Source: Thiotrichales bacterium (lineage in GTDB: Bacteria > Pseudomonadota > Gammaproteobacteria > Thiomicrospirales > Thiomicrospiraceae). Taken from it: a stretch of 64,000 nucleotides of DNA. Each line of letters begins with the position of its first letter. Within the stretch, counting starts at the first letter, position 1. Position numbers and translations under genes: made by a program. Location: positions 186,001-250,000 of the forward strand of contig JAFGUG010000011.1 in assembly GCA_016938655.1 (NCBI GenBank), read 5' to 3'. The notes beneath the pieces are model-generated. The model did no database searches. It worked only from the letters and a program-made list of their open reading frames with translations, and had not been told where the DNA came from. Shown in pieces: positions 9,177-19,427 of this stretch.

Positions 9177-10558
9177 ATATCGCTAAAATTTTGATTGTAG
9201 AAGACGATCAGGAGCTGCAAGAAGCGCTTGTTGACACCTTGACGCTTAATGGCTTTGAAGTAATAAGCGTAAGCTCTGCGGAAGATGCGCTTGTGGCCTT
9301 AGAAGATGATATTGGTATGGTGTTTACCGATATTCGTATGGATGGCATGGATGGTTACGCACTAATGAAGCGTATTCGAGCGATTAAACCCTATTTGCCA
9401 ATTGTGTTAATGACGGCTTACGGAACGATTGAGCAAGCCGTAGACGCCATGAAATCCGGTGCCGTAGACTACATAGTCAAGCCATTTGAGGCAAGCGTAT
9501 TGGTTGAAAAGGCCAAGGCCTACTTCAATCGTGATGCGTCAACTGATGATGATTTTGTTGTTGCCGATCCAGCTACTCAGCAACTGAAAACGATGGCCAA
9601 AAAGGTCGCAGAGAGTGAAGCCAGTGTCTTAATTAGTGGTGAAAGTGGTACCGGTAAAGAGGTGTTAGCACGTTATATTCATAAGCAATCTCAACGATCA
9701 AAGCAACCTTTTGTTGCTATAAACTGCGCGGCAATTCCTGAGAATATGCTGGAAGCCATGTTGTTTGGATATGAAAAAGGGGCATTCACGGGCGCCGCGA
9801 AATCAATGCCCGGAAAGTTTGAACAAGCGCAAGGTGGCACTATTTTCTTGGATGAGATTGGTGAAATGAAATCCGACCTGCAAGCCAAGATTTTACGTGT
9901 TTTGCAAGAGAAAGAGGTTGAACGAATCGGCAGTCATAGGGTGGTTTATTTAGATGTGCGCGTTTTGAGTGCTTCTAATATCAACATGAAAGAGGCGATT
10001 CAAGATGGCCGTTTTAGAGAAGATCTCTTCTATCGATTAAATGTGTTTCCGATGCATTTGCCACCGTTGCGTGAAAGACCAAGAGACATTGCCGCTATTT
10101 CTGAGAAAATTTTACAGCGTCATTGTGGACGAAGCCGTATTGAACCGATGGTTTCCGCGCCAGCAATGAAACAGTTGATTGAGTACACTTGGCCTGGAAA
10201 TATTCGAGAGCTTGATAATGTGATACAGCGTGCGTTGGTGATGATGTCGGGTGATACCATTCAACTGCAGGATATTATTTTGGATACTGATACGGCCTTT
10301 TCTAACAGTGCTCATGCGCCTGAAGAGCAGCAGGCAATCGTGGAAGATTCGGAATCGTCTCCTGCATTTGAAGTGGCTTCGGTAGACAGTGCCGATGATA
10401 CTAAAGACCTTCGTGCCCGAGAGGTGGCGCTCATTTTAGAAACATTGAAGCAATTTAATGGTCACCGTCAAAAAACCGCTGAAACCTTAAATATTAGTCC
10501 GAGAACATTACGATATAAAATTGCAAAATTAAAAGAACAAGGTGTGGATGTGCCTTAA
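9173..10558 (+). CDS. fleR: FleR-like sigma54-dependent response regulator
   Basis: REC + AAA+ ([14 protein letters not shown]) + Fis HTH; ATGA overlap with fleS stop supports start at 9173 rather than 9098. Confidence 0.92.
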   Translation: MNIAKILIVEDDQELQEALVDTLTLNGFEVISVSSAEDALVALEDDIGMVFTDIRMDGMDGYALMKRIRAIKPYLPIVLMTAYGTIEQAVDAMKSGAVDYIVKPFEASVLVEKAKAYFNRDASTDDDFVVADPATQQLKTMAKKVAESEASVLISGESGTGKEVLARYIHKQSQRSKQPFVAINCAAIPENMLEAMLFGYEKGAFTGAAKSMPGKFEQAQGGTIFLDEIGEMKSDLQAKILRVLQEKEVERIGSHRVVYLDVRVLSASNINMKEAIQDGRFREDLFYRLNVFPMHLPPLRERPRDIAAISEKILQRHCGRSRIEPMVSAPAMKQLIEYTWPGNIRELDNVIQRALVMMSGDTIQLQDIILDTDTAFSNSAHAPEEQQAIVEDSESSPAFEVASVDSADDTKDLRAREVALILETLKQFNGHRQKTAETLNISPRTLRYKIAKLKEQGVDVP

Positions 10559-10612
10559 ACAAGGTATTATCGGCATAGAAGAAGAAACCTTGAGTGTTAA
10601 ATTGCTAAAATA

Positions 10613-10624
10613 AGCAGGCCTGTC
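10613..10624. repeat. Palindrome variant AGCAGGCCTGTC (10/12)
   Basis: Intergenic fleR-fliE. Confidence 0.65.
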
Positions 10625-10642
10625 AGGTTTTTGATAATTGAT

Positions 10643-10658
10643 TGGCATATCAATTGCT
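10643..10658 (+). promoter_or_regulatory. Sigma54 promoter upstream of fliE
   Basis: TGGCATA-TCAA-TTGCT, full match to TGGCAYR-N4-TTGCW. Confidence 0.85.
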
Positions 10659-10768
10659 GATTCACTGTCACCGTGAAGTAAGCGGTGGAATTTTGGCATG
10701 GTAGTTCACTTAAAGGTGGCAACGTTAATTCTTCCAGTAAAACTGGATTAGTTTGGAGTCTGGATCGT

Positions 10769-11107
10769 ATGAGTACGATTGATACACAAAGTTTAATGTT
10801 ACAAATGCGCTCATTAGCAGCGCAGGCTGCATTGAATCCAGAAAAACCGGCTAATGAGAATCCACCAACAGGTGAAGCGCAAGCGGAAAATTTTGCCGAT
10901 TTATTGAGCCATGCTGTTCAGTCGGTTAGCAATGAGCAACATAAATCTGGCGACATGAAAAAAGCCTTTGAAAGGGGTGATTTGGACGTAGAGCTTTCAG
11001 AAGTTATGTTGCAAGCTCAAAAAGCCAGCCTCTCTTTTCAAGCGATGACTCAAGTTCGTAATAAGCTAACTGAAGCTTACAAAGATATTATGAACATGCC
11101 TATCTAG
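10769..11107 (+). CDS. fliE: Flagellar hook-basal body protein FliE
   Basis: C-term '[37 protein letters not shown]'; start refined from 10685 to the ATG giving '[13 protein letters not shown]'. Confidence 0.92.
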   Translation: MSTIDTQSLMLQMRSLAAQAALNPEKPANENPPTGEAQAENFADLLSHAVQSVSNEQHKSGDMKKAFERGDLDVELSEVMLQAQKASLSFQAMTQVRNKLTEAYKDIMNMPI

Positions 11108-11157
11108 ATAGATTGGCTATTTACAAGACTTTGCTTAAAACAAAATAAAGAAACATT

Positions 11158-12852
11158 ATGGCCGAATCTCAAGCGTCAATTGACCAAAATCTAAATACTC
11201 AAGTTCAAAGTGGAGTAGGGTCAACGTTAGTCAATAACTTGATGGCGCTGTCGGTAGCCAAACAAGTCAGCTTGGTGATTGCTTTAGCGGCAAGTATCGC
11301 GCTGACGATTGGCATTTTAATGTGGTCGCAAGACAAGCCCTACACCCTCCTTTTTGGCAGTTTAGACGCCAAAGACATCAATGAAGTCGTTCAGACTCTA
11401 GACCAAGAACAAGTTGCTTACAAAATTGACCAAGCCAGTGGCGGTATTATGGTGCCGTCTGATCAAGTTCATACTCTTCGCCTTAAGTTAGCCGCCGCCG
11501 GCTATCCAAAACAAGCCGCTACGGGCTATCAGTTGCTGGATGCTGAACAAGGCTTTGGAATTTCTCAGTTCAAAGAAACCACGCAGTATCATCGCGCGCT
11601 AGAGGGTGAATTAGCAAAGTCTGTTTCTTCAATTAATGCGGTTAAATCTGCTCGAGTTATGCTGGGCTTGCCTAAGCGTTCGGTTTTTGTGCGTAAGCAA
11701 CAAAAGCCATCAGCATCGGTGGTTGTAAAGCTTTACCCTGGTCGTTCATTAAATGATGAGCAGGTAAGTGCGATTGTTTATTTAGTTTCATCTAGTATCC
11801 CGAATATGGATATTAAGGATGTGACCGTAGTTGACCAGTTGGGTAACTTATTAACGGGCGATACCAATTCTGCGGGCACTCTGAATATGAGCATTAAACA
11901 GCTCGATTACACTCGCATGGTGGAAGAGACCTTATCAAGCCGAATCGTGAATTTACTGGCTCCGATTGTTGGTGGCGACGGTAAAGTGCGTGCCCAAGTC
12001 ACGGCAGAACTTGATTTTACTCAGCAAGAGCAAACCCGTGAAAACTATGAACCCGATCCAGAGGCGATTCGTTCTGAGCAAGAGATTAAAGAGATTAACC
12101 GTAATGAAGGGCCTATGGGCATTCCAGGCGCGCTGACCAATCAACCGCCACGCGCGGGCTTAGCGCCAGAAGAGGGTTATACAGCAGAAAATGATCCTAA
12201 TCTCCGAAACTCTTCAGAGAAGAAAACCAAAAACTATGAGCTAGATCGCACGATCAGTCATATTAAAAATTCAGTGGGCAATATCCATAGGCTTTCAGTT
12301 GCGGTTGTTTTAGATGATAAAACCGCTTTAGATGAAGAAGAAAATATTGTTCGAACACCCATGACGGATGAAGAGTTGCTTCGTTACCGCCAGTTAGTCA
12401 GTGATACGGTTGGTTTAGATGAGGCACGGGGTGATACCTTAACGGTTGTAAATGCTTCTTTCGTAGTGGCACCAATGGAAGAAGTTGAGATGCTTCCCGT
12501 ATGGCAAGAGTCATGGTTCTGGGATTTGGTTAAGCAATTATTGGCTGGTTTAGCGGTACTCATTATCATCTTTGGTGTAATTAGACCCATGCTGAGAGAC
12601 TTGTCTAAGAAAGAAGAGAGCATCCTTGATTACCCAGAGCATGTCGCTGAAGAGGAAGAACAACTTGAAAACGTTGATGAAATTTCAGCCGCTCTAGAGA
12701 AAATGAATGAAGAAGTTGAGCAGACGGCTGCTGAAGCAGTCGCCGATTCAAATGAAGAGCGTGAGTTGCTTGAGAAAGTAAGAACCATGGTGGCTGCAGA
12801 TCCGAAAATGGCTGCTCACATTGTTAAACAGTGGATGACTGAGGAGAAATAG
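11158..12852 (+). CDS. fliF: Flagellar MS-ring protein FliF
   Basis: 'PYTLLFGSLDAKDINEVVQTLDQEQVAYKI...'; two TM segments. Confidence 0.97.
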   Translation: MAESQASIDQNLNTQVQSGVGSTLVNNLMALSVAKQVSLVIALAASIALTIGILMWSQDKPYTLLFGSLDAKDINEVVQTLDQEQVAYKIDQASGGIMVPSDQVHTLRLKLAAAGYPKQAATGYQLLDAEQGFGISQFKETTQYHRALEGELAKSVSSINAVKSARVMLGLPKRSVFVRKQQKPSASVVVKLYPGRSLNDEQVSAIVYLVSSSIPNMDIKDVTVVDQLGNLLTGDTNSAGTLNMSIKQLDYTRMVEETLSSRIVNLLAPIVGGDGKVRAQVTAELDFTQQEQTRENYEPDPEAIRSEQEIKEINRNEGPMGIPGALTNQPPRAGLAPEEGYTAENDPNLRNSSEKKTKNYELDRTISHIKNSVGNIHRLSVAVVLDDKTALDEEENIVRTPMTDEELLRYRQLVSDTVGLDEARGDTLTVVNASFVVAPMEEVEMLPVWQESWFWDLVKQLLAGLAVLIIIFGVIRPMLRDLSKKEESILDYPEHVAEEEEQLENVDEISAALEKMNEEVEQTAAEAVADSNEERELLEKVRTMVAADPKMAAHIVKQWMTEEK

Positions 12853-12853
12853 T

Positions 12854-13876
12854 ATGCCTGATTCGGCCATTGAAGAAGTTACCGGTTCAAAAGATTTAAG
12901 TGGGACAGACAGTGCTGCAGTGTTCTTGTTGGCGCTAGGAAAAGAGAACGCCGCGCAAATTTTGAAACATCTTAATCCTAGAGAGGTTCAAAAGTTAGGC
13001 TCTGCCATGACCTCAGTAGAGAACATTGGTCGTCATGATATTCACAATGTTATGCAACGTTTTGTAGATGATGTTGGTGAAGATGTGTTAGGCGTTAACC
13101 CAAGTGAGTACGCTCAGTCCTTAATGGCCGATGCCCTTGGTGAAGGTGGCGGTCACCTTATGGATGCCGCGCTTCTTGGAGATCAGGTTAAAGGCCTTGA
13201 GGCATTGAAGTGGATGCATCCATCCACTATCTCGAACATGCTGCGTAACGAACACCCACAAGTTGTAGCGATTGTATTGTCATATTTTGACGCAGATCAA
13301 GCGGCTGAAGTTTTACGTGGGATTCCTGAGCGTTTTCAAGCCGAAGTTATTTACCGCATTGCAACCTTAACCACGATTCAACCGCGTGCATTGTTTGATT
13401 TGAATGATGTTCTTGAAGGTGCATCGAGTGACGGTGAGGGCGGTAAGTTGGCGACCATTGGTGGTGAGAAACGAGCGGCTGAAATTTTGAACTTGGTGGG
13501 CAGTGGTGTCGATTCTCGTATTCTGGATGATATTGCAATCGAACATGATGATGTCAGTAAAGCCATTCAAGACAAAATGTTTGTGTTTGATGATATCGAA
13601 GGCATTGATGATCGAGGTATTCAAACCATTGTGGGCGAAATTCCGAGCGATGTTCTCATCTTGGCACTTAAAGGTGCTGAGGATGCGCTTAAAGAGAAAT
13701 TCTTGGCCAACGTATCTAAACGTCAGGCAGATATCATGCGTGATGATTTAGAATCTGGTGGCCCTGTTAAACTCAGTGCGGTTGAAGATGCACAACGTAC
13801 TATCATTCAAACGGTGCGTCGTTTAGCGGATGAAGAGAAAATTCTAATGCCGGGTGGTGGTGAGGAGTTCGTGTAA
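12854..13876 (+). CDS. fliG: Flagellar motor switch protein FliG
   Basis: 'EHPQVVAIVLSYFDADQAAEVL', C-terminal FliG motif. Confidence 0.97.
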   Translation: MPDSAIEEVTGSKDLSGTDSAAVFLLALGKENAAQILKHLNPREVQKLGSAMTSVENIGRHDIHNVMQRFVDDVGEDVLGVNPSEYAQSLMADALGEGGGHLMDAALLGDQVKGLEALKWMHPSTISNMLRNEHPQVVAIVLSYFDADQAAEVLRGIPERFQAEVIYRIATLTTIQPRALFDLNDVLEGASSDGEGGKLATIGGEKRAAEILNLVGSGVDSRILDDIAIEHDDVSKAIQDKMFVFDDIEGIDDRGIQTIVGEIPSDVLILALKGAEDALKEKFLANVSKRQADIMRDDLESGGPVKLSAVEDAQRTIIQTVRRLADEEKILMPGGGEEFV

Positions 13877-14674
13877 GTGTCCTCTGACTTTAAAGCTTCT
13901 GAGTATGTAAATTCCAAAGTTACAAACAACGACTTGGACTCTGATGAAGTCCCGCAAGAGGTAGCGGGCATTATTAGTGCCTCTGAGGTCTCAGCTCCTG
14001 AAATTCAAACTTGGAATTTACACGATTTGTCTAGTGATGTTGATGTAAAAGCACAGGCACGTGAGCGCGAAATCTACTCTGAAATTGAAAAAAAACTCCA
14101 GCCAGAAATAAATCGTCAAACCGAAATTTTAAAAAAAGAAGCCTATGAAGAGGCAAAAAAAGCTGGGTTTGATGCCGGTTACAACGATGGTAAAAAGCTC
14201 GGTGAACAAGAAGCCAAGGACATTGCTTTGGCTGAGGCAGAAACAAAGCTTGCCGAAAAAATAGCCAGTTTAGAGGGGCTTATGGTTTCTTTAAATGCAC
14301 CTTATAAATTGATTGAGATGCAGGTGTTTGAGCATCTCTCTTCCTTAGCGCTTCATATTGCAGAAGAGGTCATTCAGCAACAAATTACCGATAAGCCAGA
14401 GTGGATTATGCAGACGATTCATCAGGCAATTGAAGTGTTGAATGATGACCTTTCACCTCTAGAAATTCTTTTAAATCCAGATGATTTCGCCTTAATTGAA
14501 TCGATTAAAACTGGTTTTTCTGAGCACTGGTCGGTCAAACCCAGTGAAAAAATTTCTCTAGGAACCTGTCAAGTTAAGCAAAACTTTTCATCTATTGAAC
14601 ATAATTGGAAAAACCGTTTTGAAAGCATGTCAGTTAAGCTTGAAGCGCAAGCCATTGCTGAAAAAGCAGACTGA
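13877..14674 (+). CDS. fliH: Flagellar assembly protein FliH
   Basis: FliH-like; position between fliG and fliI; GTG start. Confidence 0.9.
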   Translation: MSSDFKASEYVNSKVTNNDLDSDEVPQEVAGIISASEVSAPEIQTWNLHDLSSDVDVKAQAREREIYSEIEKKLQPEINRQTEILKKEAYEEAKKAGFDAGYNDGKKLGEQEAKDIALAEAETKLAEKIASLEGLMVSLNAPYKLIEMQVFEHLSSLALHIAEEVIQQQITDKPEWIMQTIHQAIEVLNDDLSPLEILLNPDDFALIESIKTGFSEHWSVKPSEKISLGTCQVKQNFSSIEHNWKNRFESMSVKLEAQAIAEKAD

Positions 14675-14757
14675 TTTTAATTATGATGTTACTAATCTTT
14701 ATGACTCGCTAACCCTCTGTTTAAACCTTTACGCTTTTACCTTATTAGGCCCTCCCA

Positions 14758-16104
14758 ATGAACCTTGCCAACGACCTTAACGAATTTTTAACGGATAGAC
14801 TGGACAAGCTTTCTGGGCAAATCTCCTTGCCATCTTCATTGGTGGTATCTGGTCGTTTGGTCAGAATGGTTGGCATGACATTAGAGGTGGTGGGTACTTT
14901 TGCACCTGTTGGATCGCGTTGCCAAGTGCAAAGCAGTCAAGGTGCTCCAATTGAAGCAGAGGTGGTTGGTTTTCATGATGATCGACTGTTTTTAATGCCG
15001 ATTGGTGATACACAAGGATTATCCCCAAATGCAAAAGTAACCCCCATTTTAGGGGGCGTCAAAGTCAAAATTGGGTCGGCGATGCTTGGACGGATTGTTG
15101 ATGGTTCTGGGCAACCATTGGACACCAAAGGGCCAATAGAAACTGATACCGAAGTTTTATTGTCTGGCCGCAGAATTAACCCATTAAAAAGAGCCCCCAT
15201 CGAAAAGCCTTTAGACGTGGGTATTCGTGCTATCAATGGATTGTTAACCTTGGGGCGTGGTCAGCGTGTTGGATTAATGGCCGGTACCGGCGTAGGTAAA
15301 AGTGTGTTGTTAGGTATGATGACACGTTACACCGATGCCGATGTGGTTGTGGTAGGTTTGGTGGGGGAGCGTGGTCGAGAGGTGAATGACTTTGTTCGTA
15401 ATAACTTAGGTGAAGAGGGGTTAAAGCGAGCAGTGGTGGTTGCCACGCCTGCAGATGATCCGCCTTTAATGCGTCTTCATGGTGCTATGTTAGCAACAGC
15501 GATAGCTGAACACTTTAGAGACAGTGGCCTGCATGTTCTGTTGCTGATGGATTCGTTAACCCGTTTTGCGCAAGCACAGCGAGAAATTGCATTAGCCGTA
15601 GGTGAGCCACCGGCAAGTAAAGGTTACCCGCCTTCGGTTTTTTCAAAATTACCTCAGTTGGTTGAGCGTGCCGGCAACGGTCAGGTTGGCGCGGGCTCTA
15701 TTACTGCAATTTACACCGTGTTGGCAGAAGGGGATGATCAAACAGATCCGGTTGTCGATTCGGCGCGTGGGGTACTCGATGGTCATATCGTTCTATCACG
15801 ATCCATTGCCGACTCGGGTCGTTATCCGGCGATTGATATAGAAGCTTCGATCAGCCGTGTGATGGTAGATGTTGCCTCTGCTTCGCAGTTGGCGGATGCC
15901 CGAAAGTTTAAACAACTCTACTCTACCTATCAGCAAAACCAAGACTTAATTAATGTTGGCGCATATCGTAAAGGGAGTGACGCCAACATTGACCGTGCTG
16001 TTGCAAAATACCCCGTTTTAAATCAATTTCTATCGCAAAATATAAGTGAATCGTTTGATGTTGCTAAAAGCGTTGAGCAGCTCTCTAAAGCCCTTTCCGA
16101 ATAA
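14758..16104 (+). CDS. fliI: Flagellum-specific ATPase FliI
   Basis: Walker A 'GLMAGTGVGKSVLLGMM', 'VVGLVGERGREVNDF'. Confidence 0.97.
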   Translation: MNLANDLNEFLTDRLDKLSGQISLPSSLVVSGRLVRMVGMTLEVVGTFAPVGSRCQVQSSQGAPIEAEVVGFHDDRLFLMPIGDTQGLSPNAKVTPILGGVKVKIGSAMLGRIVDGSGQPLDTKGPIETDTEVLLSGRRINPLKRAPIEKPLDVGIRAINGLLTLGRGQRVGLMAGTGVGKSVLLGMMTRYTDADVVVVGLVGERGREVNDFVRNNLGEEGLKRAVVVATPADDPPLMRLHGAMLATAIAEHFRDSGLHVLLLMDSLTRFAQAQREIALAVGEPPASKGYPPSVFSKLPQLVERAGNGQVGAGSITAIYTVLAEGDDQTDPVVDSARGVLDGHIVLSRSIADSGRYPAIDIEASISRVMVDVASASQLADARKFKQLYSTYQQNQDLINVGAYRKGSDANIDRAVAKYPVLNQFLSQNISESFDVAKSVEQLSKALSE

Positions 16105-16148
16105 TGCGTTACTTTTGATGGCGATGTCTAAAAGCGTGGGAAATTTGA

Positions 16149-16592
16149 GTGAGCTCTAGAATCGAAAAAATCCAAACATTGGTCGAACTTTCAGAGGCCG
16201 AAGAGTCAAAGGCGCTGGAAACATTTTCGACCGTTCAAAGTCAATTTCATGAGCACCTGGATCAGCTGGATGCACTGCGTTCATACGTTGATGATTATGC
16301 ACATCAAAATCTTGATAAAACGCTAAGTTCTATTCAAATGTTGTCCACCCAGGCGTTTGTAGGCAAATTACATCATGCCATTGAAAATGAATCTTCCAAA
16401 ACAGAGCGATTTAAAGAGGTTGTTGAAAAAGCCCGTGAAGCTTGGATAGAGAAACGTTCGCGTGTTAAAGCGCTGCAAAACCTTCTATTAAAGCTTAAAC
16501 AAAATCGACAGGCCTCCTTAGATAAACAAGAGCAAAACTTTTTAGACGATTTATCGAGCCAAGCTTTTTCACGTAAGATTCAAAAAAAATAA
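16149..16592 (+). CDS. fliJ: Flagellar protein FliJ
   Basis: Coiled-coil protein of FliJ size between fliI and fliK; GTG start. Confidence 0.85.
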   Translation: MSSRIEKIQTLVELSEAEESKALETFSTVQSQFHEHLDQLDALRSYVDDYAHQNLDKTLSSIQMLSTQAFVGKLHHAIENESSKTERFKEVVEKAREAWIEKRSRVKALQNLLLKLKQNRQASLDKQEQNFLDDLSSQAFSRKIQKK

Positions 16593-16605
16593 CAATTTCA
16601 ATTTG

Positions 16606-16621
16606 CGGCATGGGTATTGCT
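16606..16621 (+). promoter_or_regulatory. Candidate sigma54 promoter upstream of fliK
   Basis: CGGCATG-GGTA-TTGCT; one mismatch to TGGCAYR-N4-TTGCW. Confidence 0.65.
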
Positions 16622-16650
16622 TCATGGTACACACCTAAAACTGATATGCG

Positions 16651-18363
16651 GTGAAAAGAACCATGTTAGAACTGATGATATCTAAACCTACCACGCCTGT
16701 AATGATGCAGACTGACACGACTAAACGGCAAGCTTTGCCGAGTGAATCCGGTTTTGCACAATTATTGCAGTCCAGCTTACCGCAGCCGCAAGCAGCAACG
16801 TTGAACGACGCTAATGGCAAAGCAGTCAACTTGATTGATTCAGATGCGCCGGTCTTAATGAATGTGAATGGTTTTGACAAGGTATCCTCTGAGCCCGATG
16901 CGTTAAGTTCTTCGGGTTTAGCATCCATGCCGATAGCTGAAAATATGGAATTAACTCTGGCTCAATTCGTGCAGGTAGATGAAAAAAACCTATCAAATTT
17001 GAATATGCCAGCCTCAATGGTTCAAGAGTTGCAAGTAGGCGAGCAAATAGCTGAAGAGATAGCGTCAAATATAAACATGTCAATATTTATAACTCAAGAC
17101 GTGCAACTTGATCAAAAGCTACCATCCGATTTATTGGCAACAAAATTAGAAACTGCTGCAGAGATTGCTGCGGTGGGTGAAGCGGATGTAAGTATTCATA
17201 CTCCGTCATCATTGAGTCAATTTGAGAATGTAACGCCACTTATGGATACCGCTTTAGAAGAGTCGTTTGTCACCATTGAATCAAATTCGACTATTGAACA
17301 AAGCACACCGACAGATTTAAGTTTACCTATTATCAATGGCAATCTTACTTTGGAGGCAGAATCTACTATTGCCTCTGAAGAGGTTGGACTCTCTTTAGTG
17401 CCTGATGTTATTGCAGAACCTGAGGGTGTGGTGCCACCCATGTCTTCTGACGTTGCTCGAGATGAAACGCTTGCAGAGGCCGAACAATTGTCGGCCATGA
17501 CAGCTGACGAAGAGTTGGTTTTAGCACAGGCTGCAATAGCGCCAGATGAGGTAAATGAAAAAGGATTAATTTCCCAAGGCTCGGAGAAGGTCGTTGACCG
17601 AACAACTGAACTACGTCAAGAAGCCCGCACTATCAAGTTAAATACAGCAAATGAACAAGCGGCACAAAATCCAATGATGCAAAAGAATTCAACATCCGAA
17701 GATTCAGGTCAGCAGAGTCGAGGCCAGTCAACACAACAACAGTTTACAAATATGGCTCAAACAGTCTCGCAAAACACCCAAACAGTTCGTGAGCAACAGG
17801 TTGAGCGTCAATTTAACGCAGTACTGAATGAACGTTTAGCAACGCAAACATCAAGTACGGCAGAAAATGCGCGCGCTAACTCACCATTAAGTTCTGCGGA
17901 AGGAAGGGGGCAGTTGCCAGTAGGGCTACAGTCAATTGGTTTGCCAGTGATGCACCAGAAATGGGGGCAGGCCTTAGGTCAGCGTGTTGTCTATATGGCG
18001 AACCAACAGATGCAGCAAGCACAGATAACGTTAAACCCTGAAAAATTGGGGCCAGTTCAGGTGCGTTTGCAAATTGATCGAGATCAAAAGGTCAATGTGG
18101 TGATGACTGCTCAGCACGGGGTAACGCGTGAAGCAATGGAAGCAGCGATGCCTAGATTACGAGAAATGCTTGAGCAATCTGGTATTGATGTTGGTTCAGT
18201 TGATGTCAATGATCAAAAACAGTTTGCCGATAGTGAACAAGAAAACTCAGAAAACCAGCAGGCCTCATCTGCTAATGGTGAAGTGGTAGATGAAAACAGA
18301 GCGGACAGCACATCAGATGTCTTAACGCATACAACAGATAATGTAGTGGATTACTACGCTTAG
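16651..18363 (+). CDS. fliK: Flagellar hook-length control protein FliK
   Basis: C-term 'AQITLNPEKLGPVQVRLQIDRDQKVNVVMTAQHGVTREAMEAAMPRLREMLEQSGI'; GTG start or ATG 16663. Confidence 0.92.
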   Translation: MKRTMLELMISKPTTPVMMQTDTTKRQALPSESGFAQLLQSSLPQPQAATLNDANGKAVNLIDSDAPVLMNVNGFDKVSSEPDALSSSGLASMPIAENMELTLAQFVQVDEKNLSNLNMPASMVQELQVGEQIAEEIASNINMSIFITQDVQLDQKLPSDLLATKLETAAEIAAVGEADVSIHTPSSLSQFENVTPLMDTALEESFVTIESNSTIEQSTPTDLSLPIINGNLTLEAESTIASEEVGLSLVPDVIAEPEGVVPPMSSDVARDETLAEAEQLSAMTADEELVLAQAAIAPDEVNEKGLISQGSEKVVDRTTELRQEARTIKLNTANEQAAQNPMMQKNSTSEDSGQQSRGQSTQQQFTNMAQTVSQNTQTVREQQVERQFNAVLNERLATQTSSTAENARANSPLSSAEGRGQLPVGLQSIGLPVMHQKWGQALGQRVVYMANQQMQQAQITLNPEKLGPVQVRLQIDRDQKVNVVMTAQHGVTREAMEAAMPRLREMLEQSGIDVGSVDVNDQKQFADSEQENSENQQASSANGEVVDENRADSTSDVLTHTTDNVVDYYA

Positions 18364-18375
18364 GAGCATCCGGAA

Positions 18376-19371
18376 ATGAAAATGGCGAATATTATATTAG
18401 GTTTATTGATGGTTGCGCCGACAACGGCTTTTGCAGGTGGCTTTGAGATGTCAACAACGGGTTTGGTCATTATTGCCGTTGGGATTACCGCCGTGATTGT
18501 TGGCGCATTGGTTTATTTGTTTTGGTGTAACGCCTCTGGTGTGTGCGAGCAAAATGAACTTTTGGACGATATTAAATTGATTTTGAATAAAGAATCGCTT
18601 GATATGCCTTTAAAATCAGAAAACACTGACCCTAAACTCCTAAGATACCTTAATCAACTGATAGAATTGGCGCAAGATCAAGTGACTCGCGCGTCGGTCG
18701 AAAAGGCCCATGCAGAAAGTCGAGTAACGGATTTAGAAAATCAAGTTGAAGAATTGAACGAATCTCTCGCTGCTTGTTTTGCAAAACAGTCTGAAATGAA
18801 CTCGAATATTGTGCCAGCTGTGGCCTTTGATAATACAGAGCTGATGAGCATGTCTGATCAGCTTGCTGTGGTGGTTGGCCAGCTTGGGCAGGGTTCTTCA
18901 CGAGGTATGGAATCGGTTGGTAATGTTATCAGTGAAGTCAGTGGCTTAACCGAAGAGGTCGCGCATGCTTCTGGGGTTATTAAGCAATTAGAAGCCGACA
19001 GTAATAACATTGGTACCGTTTTAGTATTGATTCGTGATATTGCAGAACAAACCAATTTATTGGCATTGAACGCTGCGATTGAAGCGGCGCGCGCCGGTGA
19101 ACATGGGCGTGGATTTGCTGTGGTTGCCGATGAAGTAAGAATACTTGCTGGTAAAACACAAAAAGCGACAACGGAAATTCAAACCATTATCGAAGAGTTA
19201 CAGCAACGTGCACGCAATGCAGTATCGGTGATGGAACATGGTCAAGGCCGTGTTGAAGCAACGCAGTCTCAAGCTGCATTTGTGAGCGATGCACTGCATG
19301 CTATTGAAGATAATTTAATGCAGCTCAAAACTGCCCAGGAAGGTCTTTCTGGATTAATTCAGCGCTCTTAA
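18376..19371 (+). CDS. Short MCP-like signalling protein (N-terminal TM, no obvious sensor domain)
   Basis: Signal-peptide-like start, one TM, MCP hairpin '[35 protein letters not shown]'. Confidence 0.88.
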   Translation: MKMANIILGLLMVAPTTAFAGGFEMSTTGLVIIAVGITAVIVGALVYLFWCNASGVCEQNELLDDIKLILNKESLDMPLKSENTDPKLLRYLNQLIELAQDQVTRASVEKAHAESRVTDLENQVEELNESLAACFAKQSEMNSNIVPAVAFDNTELMSMSDQLAVVVGQLGQGSSRGMESVGNVISEVSGLTEEVAHASGVIKQLEADSNNIGTVLVLIRDIAEQTNLLALNAAIEAARAGEHGRGFAVVADEVRILAGKTQKATTEIQTIIEELQQRARNAVSVMEHGQGRVEATQSQAAFVSDALHAIEDNLMQLKTAQEGLSGLIQRS

Positions 19372-19427
19372 GTGGTGCTGAATTTAAAAGAAGAAAATAT
19401 ACAAGATGAGAACAAGGTAGCTTTGGT

